A stretch of 21,001 bases of DNA, taken from IMG/VR virus record IMGVR_UViG_3300025133_000717, positions 1 to 21,001 of that record. One strand, 5' to 3'. Source of the stretch: a virus. The first letter of the stretch is position 1. Every line of letters starts with the position of its first letter. Below the pieces are notes generated by a model. The model was not told the origin of the DNA. It did not search any database and saw nothing but the letters and a program-made list of their open reading frames with translations. The position numbers and the translations under genes are program-made. Positions 6,374 through 14,382 of the stretch are shown in pieces.

Positions 6374-9124
6374 TTATGTATCTTCCTTTGACGCGTCAAG
6401 AGTCTCTGCGTCTTTACATTCCTTTTCGTTCTTGTATTGAGTATCACTTCTGGGCCGTTGGGCGCCGTTATTGTCCCACTTCGCAGTTATTTGTGTTGTG
6501 AAATCCCTCTCAACTTGGTTTGTTACTGAGATTATCACATGATATCCACCTAATCCCATAACATTCGATATAGATCCCAATTTGTCGTCTCCGGTGCCAT
6601 CCATCGGAGAACCTAGCGATGATCCAAAGCCAATTGGATCTATATAGACCATCTGTCCTGGATAAAAGAGCGTATTGCCGACCATCGAAGCCCTTATATT
6701 GTACACATTCGATAAATGAACCAACGGGTTTTCATTCAGCCTTTGATATCTTGCTTCTCTCAAATATGGTTGATCGGTTTTGTTAAAATCTATAGATTGC
6801 AATATACCTTCATGCACCTTAAGGTGATAAATGCCATGTTTTGCGTCCTCTGCCTCGTCGCCGTTAAACTGATCCATGGTTTTAATGTTGTCAATATAAC
6901 AAACAATATAGTTCCAAACTTTATCCGGAGTAGTGGTTGACAGCAAATCTTGATCGATCACGCCGCCGGCTGGCAAGCCCTCTACCAGTATGTCTCCTGT
7001 CTCAGTGCAATAAGCCGCACTAGGGTTTGGCAAGTGAAAAAGAGGATCTTCTCCTTCATGATCCTTGCTTTCTGGTATGGAGACAAACCCTGTCTTCAAT
7101 TTTGTGTTGCCAGCAATGACCCTATTAAGGGGGCCGCCAGTAAAAGACTTTGCGCAATTCTGCCCAAAGGCCCTTCCTATTACTTGGCTTCCCAAATCTC
7201 TTATAAAGTCAACCAAACTATAAGTGGTCCTTTCTGTCTGAATAACATTTCTATACCAAAAATCAGCAAAAACTTCGACCGATATCGGCAGATCTGCTAG
7301 GCTGCATAGTATCTGTCCGCTCTCCACATCTGCATGTTGCAATTCGACTGGTCCCAATATGATCTTTATTTTATCCGCTTCGCCGAACGCGCCGATATTC
7401 ACCTTCTGAGTCATAAAACTTTGCCCACTAAATGCTCGATGAGCAAACACTTCCAGCAAATCTCCTAGGAAATACCAACGAATATTAATAGTTCCTTCGT
7501 CGGCTGAAGTGTAGTATGGTACTTCACGAGCCTCGAAGGCGCCGTTGTCGGCGGCAATGTCCATCTCACCGCTGTCGACTTTGGATTCAATTCTTTTAAT
7601 GGCGATAAAGTCACTAAAGCCGACATCAGACCCGCCTAGCCATTTGCTGACTTCCTTGCGACTGACTTTGGTTTGATATATCAACGGGAGGTCTAACTGT
7701 TCGGGGCCGGCGAGACTTTTATCATCGGCGCCGGACCTCCAGCGCTTTGTGTCGCTTTTTGTCGCTTTACCACCGGCCCACCGTTCTAGGACCGTCGAAC
7801 CTTGTGGAATCCTTGTCCCATCGAGGCCGAACGTAAATCCGGATTTCATTTCGTCTTTAAAAAATTTTCTATGAGACGCATTGTGAAGCTTTGCTCTTGT
7901 CATATTATACTGACCGGTCAAGGCTTTAGACAATTCATGGTTGCATGTTTCATTGGCAATTTTTATTTGTTTTTCAAGTTCCACCAGTCCCATCGTTTTT
8001 ATATCAATATCATCTGTGCTGGCGGATCTATCGCCTTTGTGGTGATATTCGTTAAGTTGTGTATTGTACACAACATTCGTCCTCATTTGTGATGTGGAGC
8101 CTTCAAGTCTGGCGCGGTAAGTCAAGGTAAGAGTAAAAGTTCCGAGTTGAGATATTGAAAAATCATGATCTGTCAAAGTAAGAAAAAGAGTTGTTTTCTG
8201 TGCTTTTATTTTACTGGCAACAGAAGCTTTTGAGTTTGCATTCCAGGCAACAACAGCCTTAATTTCATAAAGAGAAGAATGATAAAGATCTTCTTTGCCG
8301 GCATCATGTTTGGGAGAGCTGGGCCCATAGCCGAGCAAATCAAGAAGACTATAACTTATAGATTCTGCCGAATTCGGCAGAAGACTAGATCTTTCGGGTC
8401 TGTCGGGATAATAAAGATACTCATGCGTTCTAGATAGTTGATTAAAGTTCTGAAACTCTAAAACCAAGGTGGCTTCGATGTCGTTCCTTACTGTTTCTGG
8501 ATTCCCTCCTTTGTATGTCCAGGAAAAACTTTGGACACCATATCCAGTTTGAGGCCGGCCTTTAAATTTTTCTTTGAGGCCGCCTTTGATCTCATTCTTG
8601 TTGTCGGTTTTTCTTTGATATTGAACTGATTTTCCTGCTCTATATTTTTCGATGTCATCTTTTGCCATCTTCTCGAATATTAAAGGAATATCGGCCAGAT
8701 GTGTATATTCGACAGTTCCATCATTTTGTTTTTTTTCAGTATATAGGACCTTGTAGATGTCCAAGCTCCAAAGCATATGTGCGCGGTCGAAAGTGTTGAT
8801 ATTAACAAAATCAGAATTATCTCCCGACATATAAAGTTTGTTTAAAAAATCGCCAGTATCTCCTTTCTTTGTCGAAAATGTAGTCAAATATCGATACGGC
8901 TTTATAGTTTGCAATGGGCCTGGGCCGCTTATACCGGCGGCGGGGTAGTTGATTATGGGATGTAACAACCTAGACAACAGGCATTGTTGAGACCACCGAT
9001 AAGCCTCTTTTGCGCCTGTAGCTGTAACCTCATACGCCGCGCCAAGGTTGGATGTATATTCGCTCGAAACATCTTTTGAGATATTCTCTTCTAATTGACT
9101 CTGTTGTCCTGCTGAACCCGACAT
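6374..9124 (-). CDS. Baseplate hub / large tail structural protein candidate (916 aa)
   Basis: Long protein without membrane segments, starting at ATG 9124 after AGGTAGG and ending in TAA next to the following TTG start. The C-terminal region (about 799-884) is rich in beta-strand patterns. FYPGQMVYIDPIGFGSS and then NVMGLGGYHVIISVTN with RDFTTQITAKWDNNG resemble the carbohydrate-fold-like, OB-type ends of baseplate hub proteins that cap the tail tube in T4-like and Mu-like tails. The middle part (about 600-680) is also predicted beta-rich. It is larger than T4 gp27 (391 aa). Neighbours upstream are LysM and tube-like cap proteins, as expected of a central baseplate region. The general tail/baseplate role is fairly safe, the hub assignment less so; a wedge or fibre-connecting protein is possible. 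Confidence 0.6.
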   Translation of the reverse strand: MSGSAGQQSQLEENISKDVSSEYTSNLGAAYEVTATGAKEAYRWSQQCLLSRLLHPIINYPAAGISGPGPLQTIKPYRYLTTFSTKKGDTGDFLNKLYMSGDNSDFVNINTFDRAHMLWSLDIYKVLYTEKKQNDGTVEYTHLADIPLIFEKMAKDDIEKYRAGKSVQYQRKTDNKNEIKGGLKEKFKGRPQTGYGVQSFSWTYKGGNPETVRNDIEATLVLEFQNFNQLSRTHEYLYYPDRPERSSLLPNSAESISYSLLDLLGYGPSSPKHDAGKEDLYHSSLYEIKAVVAWNANSKASVASKIKAQKTTLFLTLTDHDFSISQLGTFTLTLTYRARLEGSTSQMRTNVVYNTQLNEYHHKGDRSASTDDIDIKTMGLVELEKQIKIANETCNHELSKALTGQYNMTRAKLHNASHRKFFKDEMKSGFTFGLDGTRIPQGSTVLERWAGGKATKSDTKRWRSGADDKSLAGPEQLDLPLIYQTKVSRKEVSKWLGGSDVGFSDFIAIKRIESKVDSGEMDIAADNGAFEAREVPYYTSADEGTINIRWYFLGDLLEVFAHRAFSGQSFMTQKVNIGAFGEADKIKIILGPVELQHADVESGQILCSLADLPISVEVFADFWYRNVIQTERTTYSLVDFIRDLGSQVIGRAFGQNCAKSFTGGPLNRVIAGNTKLKTGFVSIPESKDHEGEDPLFHLPNPSAAYCTETGDILVEGLPAGGVIDQDLLSTTTPDKVWNYIVCYIDNIKTMDQFNGDEAEDAKHGIYHLKVHEGILQSIDFNKTDQPYLREARYQRLNENPLVHLSNVYNIRASMVGNTLFYPGQMVYIDPIGFGSSLGSPMDGTGDDKLGSISNVMGLGGYHVIISVTNQVERDFTTQITAKWDNNGAQRPRSDTQYKNEKECKDAETLDASKEDT

Positions 9125-9129
9125 GGTGC

Positions 9130-9468
9130 CTACCTACGAAAAAGAGTTAAAGCCCTACTCAAGGGGAGAGGGATCGCCAAGGAATCCCCGATATTAACAT
9201 GTGCATCTGTTGGTTTTTGATTATACCACGCGATCAGCCACCAGAGGCCTCCATCTCCATAATATTTAGACGCCAATTTCCAATAGCGGTCGCTCGTCGT
9301 CCACACATGATGCTCATTAACCAAAGAATATCTGTCGGCCAAAGATATGGGAGAAAATTTTGGAGTTCGCAAGTGCTCTATTTGTTTCACATTTCGCGAC
9401 TCGAATAACTCTTCATATGCCTCATTTGAGTTAGACTTTGTTGATCTGCCGTTATTTCTAATTCCCAT
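9130..9468 (-). CDS. LysM-domain tail/baseplate protein
   Basis: A 112-aa protein with one LysM-type fold at 52-101: HHVWTTSDRYWKLASKYYGD followed by LWWLIAWYN and, at the end, VNIGDSLAIPLP. This is the W/Y-rich start, KYYGD turn, N at the helix end and G-x-x-L-x-IP close typical of phage LysM proteins. In contractile tails such small LysM proteins bind the hub or the end of the tube rather than cell wall; T4 gp53 carries a related domain in the wedge. Residues 1-40 are polar and probably extended. ATG 9468 follows a strong AGGAGG. Spaced 5 nt from the hub candidate and 20 nt from the tube-like protein, so co-expressed. Confidence 0.8.
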   Translation of the reverse strand: MGIRNNGRSTKSNSNEAYEELFESRNVKQIEHLRTPKFSPISLADRYSLVNEHHVWTTSDRYWKLASKYYGDGGLWWLIAWYNQKPTDAHVNIGDSLAIPLPLSRALTLFRR

Positions 9469-9488
9469 GAAAATATCCTCCTTTCATC

Positions 9489-10118
9489 TTATTGTTGAGC
9501 GTCTGGTTCAGCTGACCAAGGAAAGGATTTAGCAGTGATCGACCATTTTGCCGGTGAGCCGCTCCATCCAAAGTTTTTTGAGTCATCTAACAGGACAGTG
9601 TAAGATAAAGTTATTTTTATACTCTTCGGGTATGGCTTGTTTCCATCATATATAAAGCCATCTTCCGGAAGAACAGTGAAATTAAAGTTCGTAGGAAAGC
9701 CGGCCAGGAGAGAATCACGGGTGTTAGATGCCGCGGCTTCTACATCTTCGGAGTGTATCAAATTCATCAAGCCCAAATGCCATATAGGGTTTCCGCCCGT
9801 CACCTTTCCGTCGACATCAGTCTCAGGATACATCATCTGCACCATTTTGGAACAATTGGCCAAGTTTAGTTTGGCTTCGGCTAAATCCCATGCCGCCAAA
9901 CTCCATCCTAAAGAAATCTTTCTTGTAACGCCAGACCAAGTGAGGGACCTATTTATTCTCCTAGGAAGTTGAACTTCTTCCCAGTCATTAGAAATAGTTT
10001 CGCTGTATGCCAAATCCAGTGGCTTAAACTCTACAGAGCTTTCGGACCATTCATGGTAAAAAATTAGTTTCTGCTGCTTCGAATCAAATAAATGCTTTGT
10101 ACCATCATTTCCTGCCAT
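9489..10118 (-). CDS. Tail-tube-cap / baseplate initiator-like protein (209 aa)
   Basis: The 209 residues fit a tail-tube-like fold that often starts or caps the tube at the baseplate. Starting near residue 17 is KLIFYHEWSESSVEFKPLDL, then DWEEVQLPRRINRSLTWSGV and KISLGWSLAAWDLAEAKLN (67-85), and later FNFTVLPEDGFIYDG and KSIKITLSYTVLLDD. Beta strands around a central helix, as here, are the pattern of tube-type proteins (T4 gp19, gp48, gp54). Gene order tape measure, this gene, LysM, hub also matches that of cap proteins in other myophages. No exact T4 counterpart can be named. ATG 10118 follows GAGGGAAA. Conserved fold is inferred from pattern, not from a search. Confidence 0.55.
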   Translation of the reverse strand: MAGNDGTKHLFDSKQQKLIFYHEWSESSVEFKPLDLAYSETISNDWEEVQLPRRINRSLTWSGVTRKISLGWSLAAWDLAEAKLNLANCSKMVQMMYPETDVDGKVTGGNPIWHLGLMNLIHSEDVEAAASNTRDSLLAGFPTNFNFTVLPEDGFIYDGNKPYPKSIKITLSYTVLLDDSKNFGWSGSPAKWSITAKSFPWSAEPDAQQ

Positions 10119-10140
10119 TTTCCCTCTTATCTCCCGTCTT

Positions 10141-12228
10141 CTATGTTGCTCTGTTAATCTTTGTCATTATGTCGTGCGCGATGACTTTTCCATCAAGCTT
10201 TGATGTCAACGCTATGTTGTTCTGAATTACTGGGCTGGCCGCGGCTTGACCGGTTGCGGCCGACATTAGCGCGATATGCTCTCGCGTTATACTTCCAGCT
10301 TGCGCAACCGCCATAAAATTCTTGGCTTCACCCATTACTGCCTTAAGTCTCACAACTTTCTCGCCTGGAATTGCCTTAACGCTCTGTGCAAAGCGAGCCA
10401 TCTCTGGCGTTGCCAGCTTGGCGCCCCTTGCGGCGCCATGGAGGCTGCCGGCGAACTGGCTAGTCAGGCCAGCGGCGCGGGCCATTCCTCCATTCTCCGC
10501 AAAAATAGGAGGAGAATGTTGTTCATGAAACATAGTGAAGGCAAGAACCCCAAGAACAGCAACGAGGGGGCCCGCTGCTAAAGATGCAACTTTCATGCCG
10601 CTTGCTATTCTTCCCAATCCAAGTTGGGCTGCCGTGGCGGCGGCGTTAAGTCCTAGTACTGCTGTCTTGACGCCGAGAATCACGCCAATAACGGGGCCCA
10701 TGATTGCTGGCATCTCTGCTATCTTCGAGATAAAGACCTTGAAGCTTTGAAGAAGAGGCAGCATATCTTGTGCGAGGGCACGAAGTACCTGTTGCAGTTC
10801 CGCCTCAACTGTTTTAAATTCTTTATTTTGTTCAGCCAACTTCTCTATCTCATAGGCGTTCCTGTGAACTGAATCCCCTACTAAATCGAATCTTCCCCTC
10901 ATGATCAGCGCCAATTCATTAACATCTGATAAGCCCATAGCTTCTTGCACAGCTTTTCTCTCGTAATACGCCATTGACTCGAAACTTAGGCCTGCTTCTC
11001 TTGTTGCGGTGGCGAGCATCCTCATCCTATCTGTTGGGTCCGTTGTTTGAATCATCCTCATTACGCTCAGATAAGGGCCGCCAAGTACCGCATTAAGATG
11101 GCCAACACTATCTGCCGCAGTGGAAAACGTGTCAAACTTCGAAGCAATAGAAACCATGCTAGAAATTTCCATCCCAGTCGATTTGGCTGCAGCTTGGAGT
11201 CTTTTAAATACGGTTGTGGCTCTCGAACCATGTACGACCAGCTGGGGCGCCAGATTGCTAAAGTCTTCCATCATTTTATTTGTTGATACCCCCATTTGTT
11301 GCGCGAGGGCAAACAATTCACGGGTGGTGGCAGCGGCTTGTGAGCCACTATATCCCATGCTCCTAGTCAAAATTTCCATATTCTGCGCAGAAGTGGACGC
11401 ATCAACTCCCATCGTCTGAAGGAGTGCAGTTGTATCTTTGATAGCATCTTGTGACCGAGGCGACATCAGAGTGAAGCCGCTCATAGAAGAATAAAGAGAG
11501 CCCATAACATTAGCTGCGTCCTCTGAGGTCAGTCCTAAATTATAAAAAGCGCTTTCAAGCTTGGGAATTTCTTGCGTAAACGCGATAGAGGCGCCGGCGG
11601 CGCTCTTAAAAGAGACCATAACAGAATCTAAGCCTTTTGCTAGTGAAAAGGTCTGGTGTACCACTCCGGCGAAACCTGCACTGGCGAGTTCTGTGGCTTT
11701 CATGGCCGCCGATCCCCAGGAATCCATCTTTCCAGCTGTGGTGTTGGCCGATTTGGCCATTTTTTGAAGCTCTGCGTCAAAATCCTTACCGCCGGCTACA
11801 GCGGCCGCGAATGTGGCAGGTATTGAGGTGCCCCATGTGCTTGTTATGCCCCACATCCCCTTAACCTTTTTGGACATGATATCGGCAATACTGCTAAGTT
11901 CACTAAGGTCCTGCGCTAAAAGCTTGGAGGTTTCCCTTAGGGCTCGTAATTTATCAGCGCCTTGGCCGGTGGCCCTGATTAAATCGATCTCTGCATCAAC
12001 AAGCTCTTTGGCTGCGCGTTTTGCTTCGTCTGTTTCCCTTGCTAAAGTCGTGTAAGCATTGGCCGCCAGTATCGCTGCCTCGCGGTTTTGCATATTTAGA
12101 GCCTCAAGCTCTATCAGTGCCGCTGCTCTCGCCTCGTGAGCGCGCTTTTCAGCTGCATTTGTTGCGGCGGTGCCGCCTGCGGCGCCGCTACCGCCTGCGC
12201 TTCCGCCTCCGCTTCCGGGTGATGACAT
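10141..12228 (-). CDS. Tape measure protein
   Basis: Sets tail length and is ejected with the DNA. The 695-aa chain has the expected layout: a Gly/Ser-rich start (1-20), a long charged coiled-coil region (25-120), an Ala/Ser/Met-rich helical middle, and two hydrophobic segments near 508-538 and 548-567 that could insert into the host membrane. Residues 325-395 (NLAPQLVVHGSRATTVFKRL, FDTFSTAADSVGHLNAVLGG) resemble a section seen in other myophage tape measures. T4 gp29 is 590 aa, so the tail should be of comparable or slightly greater length. It sits in the usual place, after tube and assembly-chaperone genes and before hub genes. ATG 12228 follows AGGGAGGGAG. No lysozyme or peptidase domain is visible. 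Confidence 0.85.
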   Translation of the reverse strand: MSSPGSGGGSAGGSGAAGGTAATNAAEKRAHEARAAALIELEALNMQNREAAILAANAYTTLARETDEAKRAAKELVDAEIDLIRATGQGADKLRALRETSKLLAQDLSELSSIADIMSKKVKGMWGITSTWGTSIPATFAAAVAGGKDFDAELQKMAKSANTTAGKMDSWGSAAMKATELASAGFAGVVHQTFSLAKGLDSVMVSFKSAAGASIAFTQEIPKLESAFYNLGLTSEDAANVMGSLYSSMSGFTLMSPRSQDAIKDTTALLQTMGVDASTSAQNMEILTRSMGYSGSQAAATTRELFALAQQMGVSTNKMMEDFSNLAPQLVVHGSRATTVFKRLQAAAKSTGMEISSMVSIASKFDTFSTAADSVGHLNAVLGGPYLSVMRMIQTTDPTDRMRMLATATREAGLSFESMAYYERKAVQEAMGLSDVNELALIMRGRFDLVGDSVHRNAYEIEKLAEQNKEFKTVEAELQQVLRALAQDMLPLLQSFKVFISKIAEMPAIMGPVIGVILGVKTAVLGLNAAATAAQLGLGRIASGMKVASLAAGPLVAVLGVLAFTMFHEQHSPPIFAENGGMARAAGLTSQFAGSLHGAARGAKLATPEMARFAQSVKAIPGEKVVRLKAVMGEAKNFMAVAQAGSITREHIALMSAATGQAAASPVIQNNIALTSKLDGKVIAHDIMTKINRAT

Positions 12229-12242
12229 CTCTTACTCCCTCC

Positions 12243-12581
12243 CTACTTGAAAGGCCACTTTATGCCGGTTATTCTTTCGAAAGCATTAGTTGCCTTCTTT
12301 AATTTGGACTTGTCTTTATAAGTCCTAGGATCTTCTAAGCCATATTTTCTGGCTGTATCAATATATTTCTTCTCTTTGCCAATTGCCTTTGCAAAAGCAG
12401 TAACCTCTCTTGGGTTACCCTTGACAGAAACAGGTATAGATGCTCCGCCAAACATTCTAGTCATTATCGTCTCGATTTGATGACCAAACATAGCAAGAAA
12501 ACTTTCATCCAAGCGATTTTCCTTAAGCTTATTCAAGTCTATGACGATATCCGATATTTTATCTTCTTTCAATTGCTGCAT
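12243..12581 (-). CDS. Conserved small protein before the tape measure gene (112 aa)
   Basis: Function unknown. The central part is SFLAMFGHQIETIMTRMFGG (27-46), then IPVSVKGNPREVTAFAKAIG (49-68), ending FERITGIKWPFK. Residues 27-46 are amphipathic and helical. The rest is basic and probably an alpha/beta mini-fold. From memory, similar sequences occur as hypothetical proteins in marine T4-like phages; I cannot verify this without a search. ATG 12581 follows GAGGG at 7 nt, and the shared intergenic motif ends 22 nt upstream, so this is the first gene of the tape measure-baseplate unit. The place just before a tape measure gene suits an assembly factor. Confidence 0.7.
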   Translation of the reverse strand: MQQLKEDKISDIVIDLNKLKENRLDESFLAMFGHQIETIMTRMFGGASIPVSVKGNPREVTAFAKAIGKEKKYIDTARKYGLEDPRTYKDKSKLKKATNAFERITGIKWPFK

Positions 12582-12603
12582 AACATGACCCTCGCTTCTA
12601 GAT

Positions 12604-12612
12604 ATAAATAGT
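12604..12612 (-). promoter_or_regulatory. Shared intergenic motif ACTATTTAT, late-promoter candidate
   Basis: Second copy, reading ACTATTTATATCTAG on the coding strand, 22 nt before ATG 12581. It lies in a 70-nt gap after the small overlapping ORF and would start the long block from the 112-aa gene through the polymerase. No terminator is apparent in the gap. Confidence 0.55.
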
Positions 12613-12651
12613 AATCACATAGAAATAAAGCCCTAGCAACCAAACGCTTTC

Positions 12652-12897
12652 TTATCCCCTAGAGTTTGATGTTGCCTGATCCATGGCAGTCTTCGTTGCC
12701 TTGTTTTCAGTATCTATCTGTTCAAGTAGCCGATTAAGAAACCATCTACGGATCTGGATCGGGAGATTATACGCCTCAGAGAAGCTCCAACCTCCATAGT
12801 ATTTCATTAAAAAGAATTCTTCGTAAACGCTAGATATATAGTTACTGCCTAGGCCAAAAAAAGTCCACAGTAAATGGAACCTCCAGTTCCTGCGCAT
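12652..12897 (-). CDS. Small ORF overlapping gp26-like gene, gp51-like / tail assembly chaperone candidate
   Basis: Best described as 81 aa from ATG 12897; the open frame extends to 12948 and the true beginning is uncertain. Its core reads SVYEEFFLMKYYGGWSFSEA (23-42), then YNLPIQIRRWFLNRLLEQ (43-60) and a polar helical tail. In T4, gene 51 directly follows gene 26, and the gp51 protein helps hub assembly without entering the virion. Here the ORF overlaps the gp26-like gene by 56 nt in the +1 frame and lies between tube and tape measure, the classic place of G/GT-type chaperones. No good ribosome-binding site precedes ATG 12897, so entry by frameshift at the T7 run (12862-12856), giving a 349- or 350-aa fusion, is a serious alternative. 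The conserved-looking core argues that it is translated. Confidence 0.65.
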   Translation of the reverse strand: MRRNWRFHLLWTFFGLGSNYISSVYEEFFLMKYYGGWSFSEAYNLPIQIRRWFLNRLLEQIDTENKATKTAMDQATSNSRG

Positions 12898-13702
12898 GTC
12901 CACAAGAAGCGCAATAGAATTCCTGCGCCATGCTGATATCCGGTACAACCTTCTGATATATTGTCCTCAAATATCTAGAATCTCTGGCCGGCATATGGTC
13001 AACAAACTTAGAAATCATTGAAATAGAACTATCGCCATTTACAGAAATGATCATTCGTCGAAGTTGATCCGTCAGCGCTGTTTCTGGGAGTTTTTTCTTC
13101 CTGCGATTCTCTGCCATCTTTAAAAGATATTCCTCATCATTGCCGTCCATAAGATGCACGCCAACGCTAACGCCGCTTGTCGGCATGTTCAGCAAAAATG
13201 TACCGTTTTCTGAGCGCTCTATTTCGAATCTTGCAAAATCTTCTTCACTGGCGGAATAAACAGTACACTCACCCAAGTCAAAAGTCTGCTCAACTGTTTT
13301 TGAGCAAGACGGACAAACCACATTCGTATGGTATTCGGGCCCATATCCAGTTATTCTAGCTCCAAGAACAAGGGCATTTTTATCTCCAACCAACAAGCTA
13401 TTAATATTGATGGTTTTGTCGACGAGTACGCTTTGCAGCAGCCTATCGATAGCTATTCCCTTCTTGATAAGGGTTGCTGACGCTAATATATCCTCATCTT
13501 TTGCCGTCATATGGCGTATTTCAACCTCCGATTCCCCACAGAGAGGATGACCTTCTGGGTAGTACCTACCGGCTGAAGGGAGTTCTACAAACTCTGTTGG
13601 AGTGGAGAAAGAAAAAGAACCACCAACTTGTGATTCTCTTATCTGAGGAGGCACATCATCTTCAATGCTCTTCGTCCCCAGACGATCTTCGTTATTTCTC
13701 AA
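12842..13702 (-). CDS. gp26: Baseplate hub assembly protein, T4 gp26-like
   Basis: A 286-aa protein of the T4 baseplate-protein family. Diagnostic is VELPSAGRYYPEGHPL (39-54) followed by EVEIRHMTAKDEDILAS (59-75), an LIKKG turn and LLQSVLVDKTI (88-98), GDKNALVLGARITGYGPEY (106-124). Two CxxC pairs, CPSC (130-133) and CASC (264-267), probably hold one zinc. In T4 gp26 assists hub assembly, and family relatives act like tail assembly chaperones. The protein ends in FFWPRQ at TAA 12842, within the overlap with the next small ORF. The start is TTG 13702 with GAGG about 6 nt upstream; an in-frame TGA two codons before excludes a longer form. Longer than T4 gp26 (208 aa) mainly because of the C-terminal part holding the second CxxC. 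Confidence 0.85.
   Translation of the reverse strand: MRNNEDRLGTKSIEDDVPPQIRESQVGGSFSFSTPTEFVELPSAGRYYPEGHPLCGESEVEIRHMTAKDEDILASATLIKKGIAIDRLLQSVLVDKTININSLLVGDKNALVLGARITGYGPEYHTNVVCPSCSKTVEQTFDLGECTVYSASEEDFARFEIERSENGTFLLNMPTSGVSVGVHLMDGNDEEYLLKMAENRRKKKLPETALTDQLRRMIISVNGDSSISMISKFVDHMPARDSRYLRTIYQKVVPDISMAQEFYCASCGHAQELEVPFTVDFFWPRQ
12856..12862 (-). other. T7 slippery run at the gp26-like / small ORF overlap
   Basis: On the coding strand GAC TTT TTT TGG contains seven T, four codons before the gp26-like stop. The downstream ORF is in the +1 (equivalently -2) frame. A +1 slip gives VDFF-GLGS, a -2 slip gives VDFFF-GLGS. Phage tail chaperone genes commonly use frameshifts at such runs (-1 in lambda, -2 in Mu). 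The frame relation seen here excludes a simple -1 event. Confidence 0.4.
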
Positions 13703-13733
13703 TTTTCACCTCTAATTATAATTAACTTGCTTT

Positions 13734-14309
13734 TTAAAAAATGGGATCGCTGTTACCGGCCGCCAATGAGCCGCCAGAATTGGTAGTCTCGCCATGTTTA
13801 GTTAGGGTTGCCCAGTCATATCTTATTTCCAATGTTGCCTCTGACAGTGAGTCTCCGGAATAGTCTAATCCAGAAAGAGTAACACTCTTTATCCATGGAT
13901 TATTAAGAGTCCACTCCTCCAACTCGGCGCCGTCTGCATCTACCTGTTTAATTGTAATAGTCCCTATAGATGTAATGGACTTGGATTTAGAAAGAGTACC
14001 CAAGTCGTTGGCGCTGTCTGGGATGTCGTATCCTGCTAGCCTGATTGCCTGCATCAGTGTTGCAGTAGCATCCGGCTGGACGGGATCAACAAGAGTCACA
14101 GAAATAGTGTTCCAAGAAACGCGTCCTGGGTAATAGAAAGTGTGGTTCAGATAGTTGTGTGAAGCCTCGCTGATGGAGAGACTTGGCTTATCAACGCTCT
14201 TCACAAAAAAGGAACATCCAGATGTACTCAAGCCAGTAAATGACGCGACAAATCTATATTGCCTTTTTGGGTCCATCTGCTGACCCTGTGTCCAAAATGT
14301 TTCTCCCAT
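13734..14309 (-). CDS. gp19: Tail tube protein, T4 gp19-like
   Basis: Forms the hexamer rings of the inner tail tube through which DNA passes. At 191 aa it is close to T4 gp19 (163 aa). Family traits: RQYRFVASFTGL (16-27), SFFVKSVDKPSLSISEASHN (33-52), LNHTFYYPGRVSWNTISVTL (54-73) and at the end WTLNNPWIKSVTLSGLDYSG (133-152) with EATLEIRYDWA (157-167). These are the strands and loops of the gp19/Hcp-type beta barrel. A Gly/Ser-rich tail (174-188) is probably surface exposed. It follows the sheath gene directly, as in T4. ATG 14309 has AGGAGA 10 nt upstream, and the shared motif lies 32 nt upstream, so it can be transcribed on its own, which fits the large copy number needed. Confidence 0.93.
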   Translation of the reverse strand: MGETFWTQGQQMDPKRQYRFVASFTGLSTSGCSFFVKSVDKPSLSISEASHNYLNHTFYYPGRVSWNTISVTLVDPVQPDATATLMQAIRLAGYDIPDSANDLGTLSKSKSITSIGTITIKQVDADGAELEEWTLNNPWIKSVTLSGLDYSGDSLSEATLEIRYDWATLTKHGETTNSGGSLAAGNSDPIF

Positions 14310-14341
14310 GTGCTAAGTTCTCCTATGATATGCCTTTTCTA

Positions 14342-14350
14342 ATAAATAGT
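14342..14350 (-). promoter_or_regulatory. Shared intergenic motif ACTATTTAT, late-promoter candidate
   Basis: Third copy, ACTATTTATTAGAA on the coding strand, 32 nt before the tube gene start and directly after the stem-loop at 14351-14375. Would serve the tube, gp26-like and small overlapping genes. Confidence 0.55.
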
Positions 14351-14375
14351 AGCGAAGAGTGAAAAACCCCTCGCT
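14351..14375 (-). terminator. Stem-loop between sheath and tube genes
   Basis: A 9-bp stem with two G-U pairs: AGCGAGGGG pairs with CACTCTTCGCT over a 7-nt loop TTTTTCA (coding strand). It starts 7 nt after the sheath stop and abuts the shared motif. No U run follows, so it is either a weak terminator, an RNA-end stabiliser or a processing signal. The hairpin is seen; its action is not. Confidence 0.4.
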
Positions 14376-14382
14376 TATTTGT

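Noticed and set aside
3865-12612. TATAAATA on the plus strand at 3865-3872 and 12603-12610 as T4-type late promoters driving plus-strand transcription
   Set aside because: They would run antisense into the polymerase gene and the small ORF, and no plus-strand gene exists to be served. The five-fold motif is consistently placed relative to minus-strand genes, so the sense reading is preferred.
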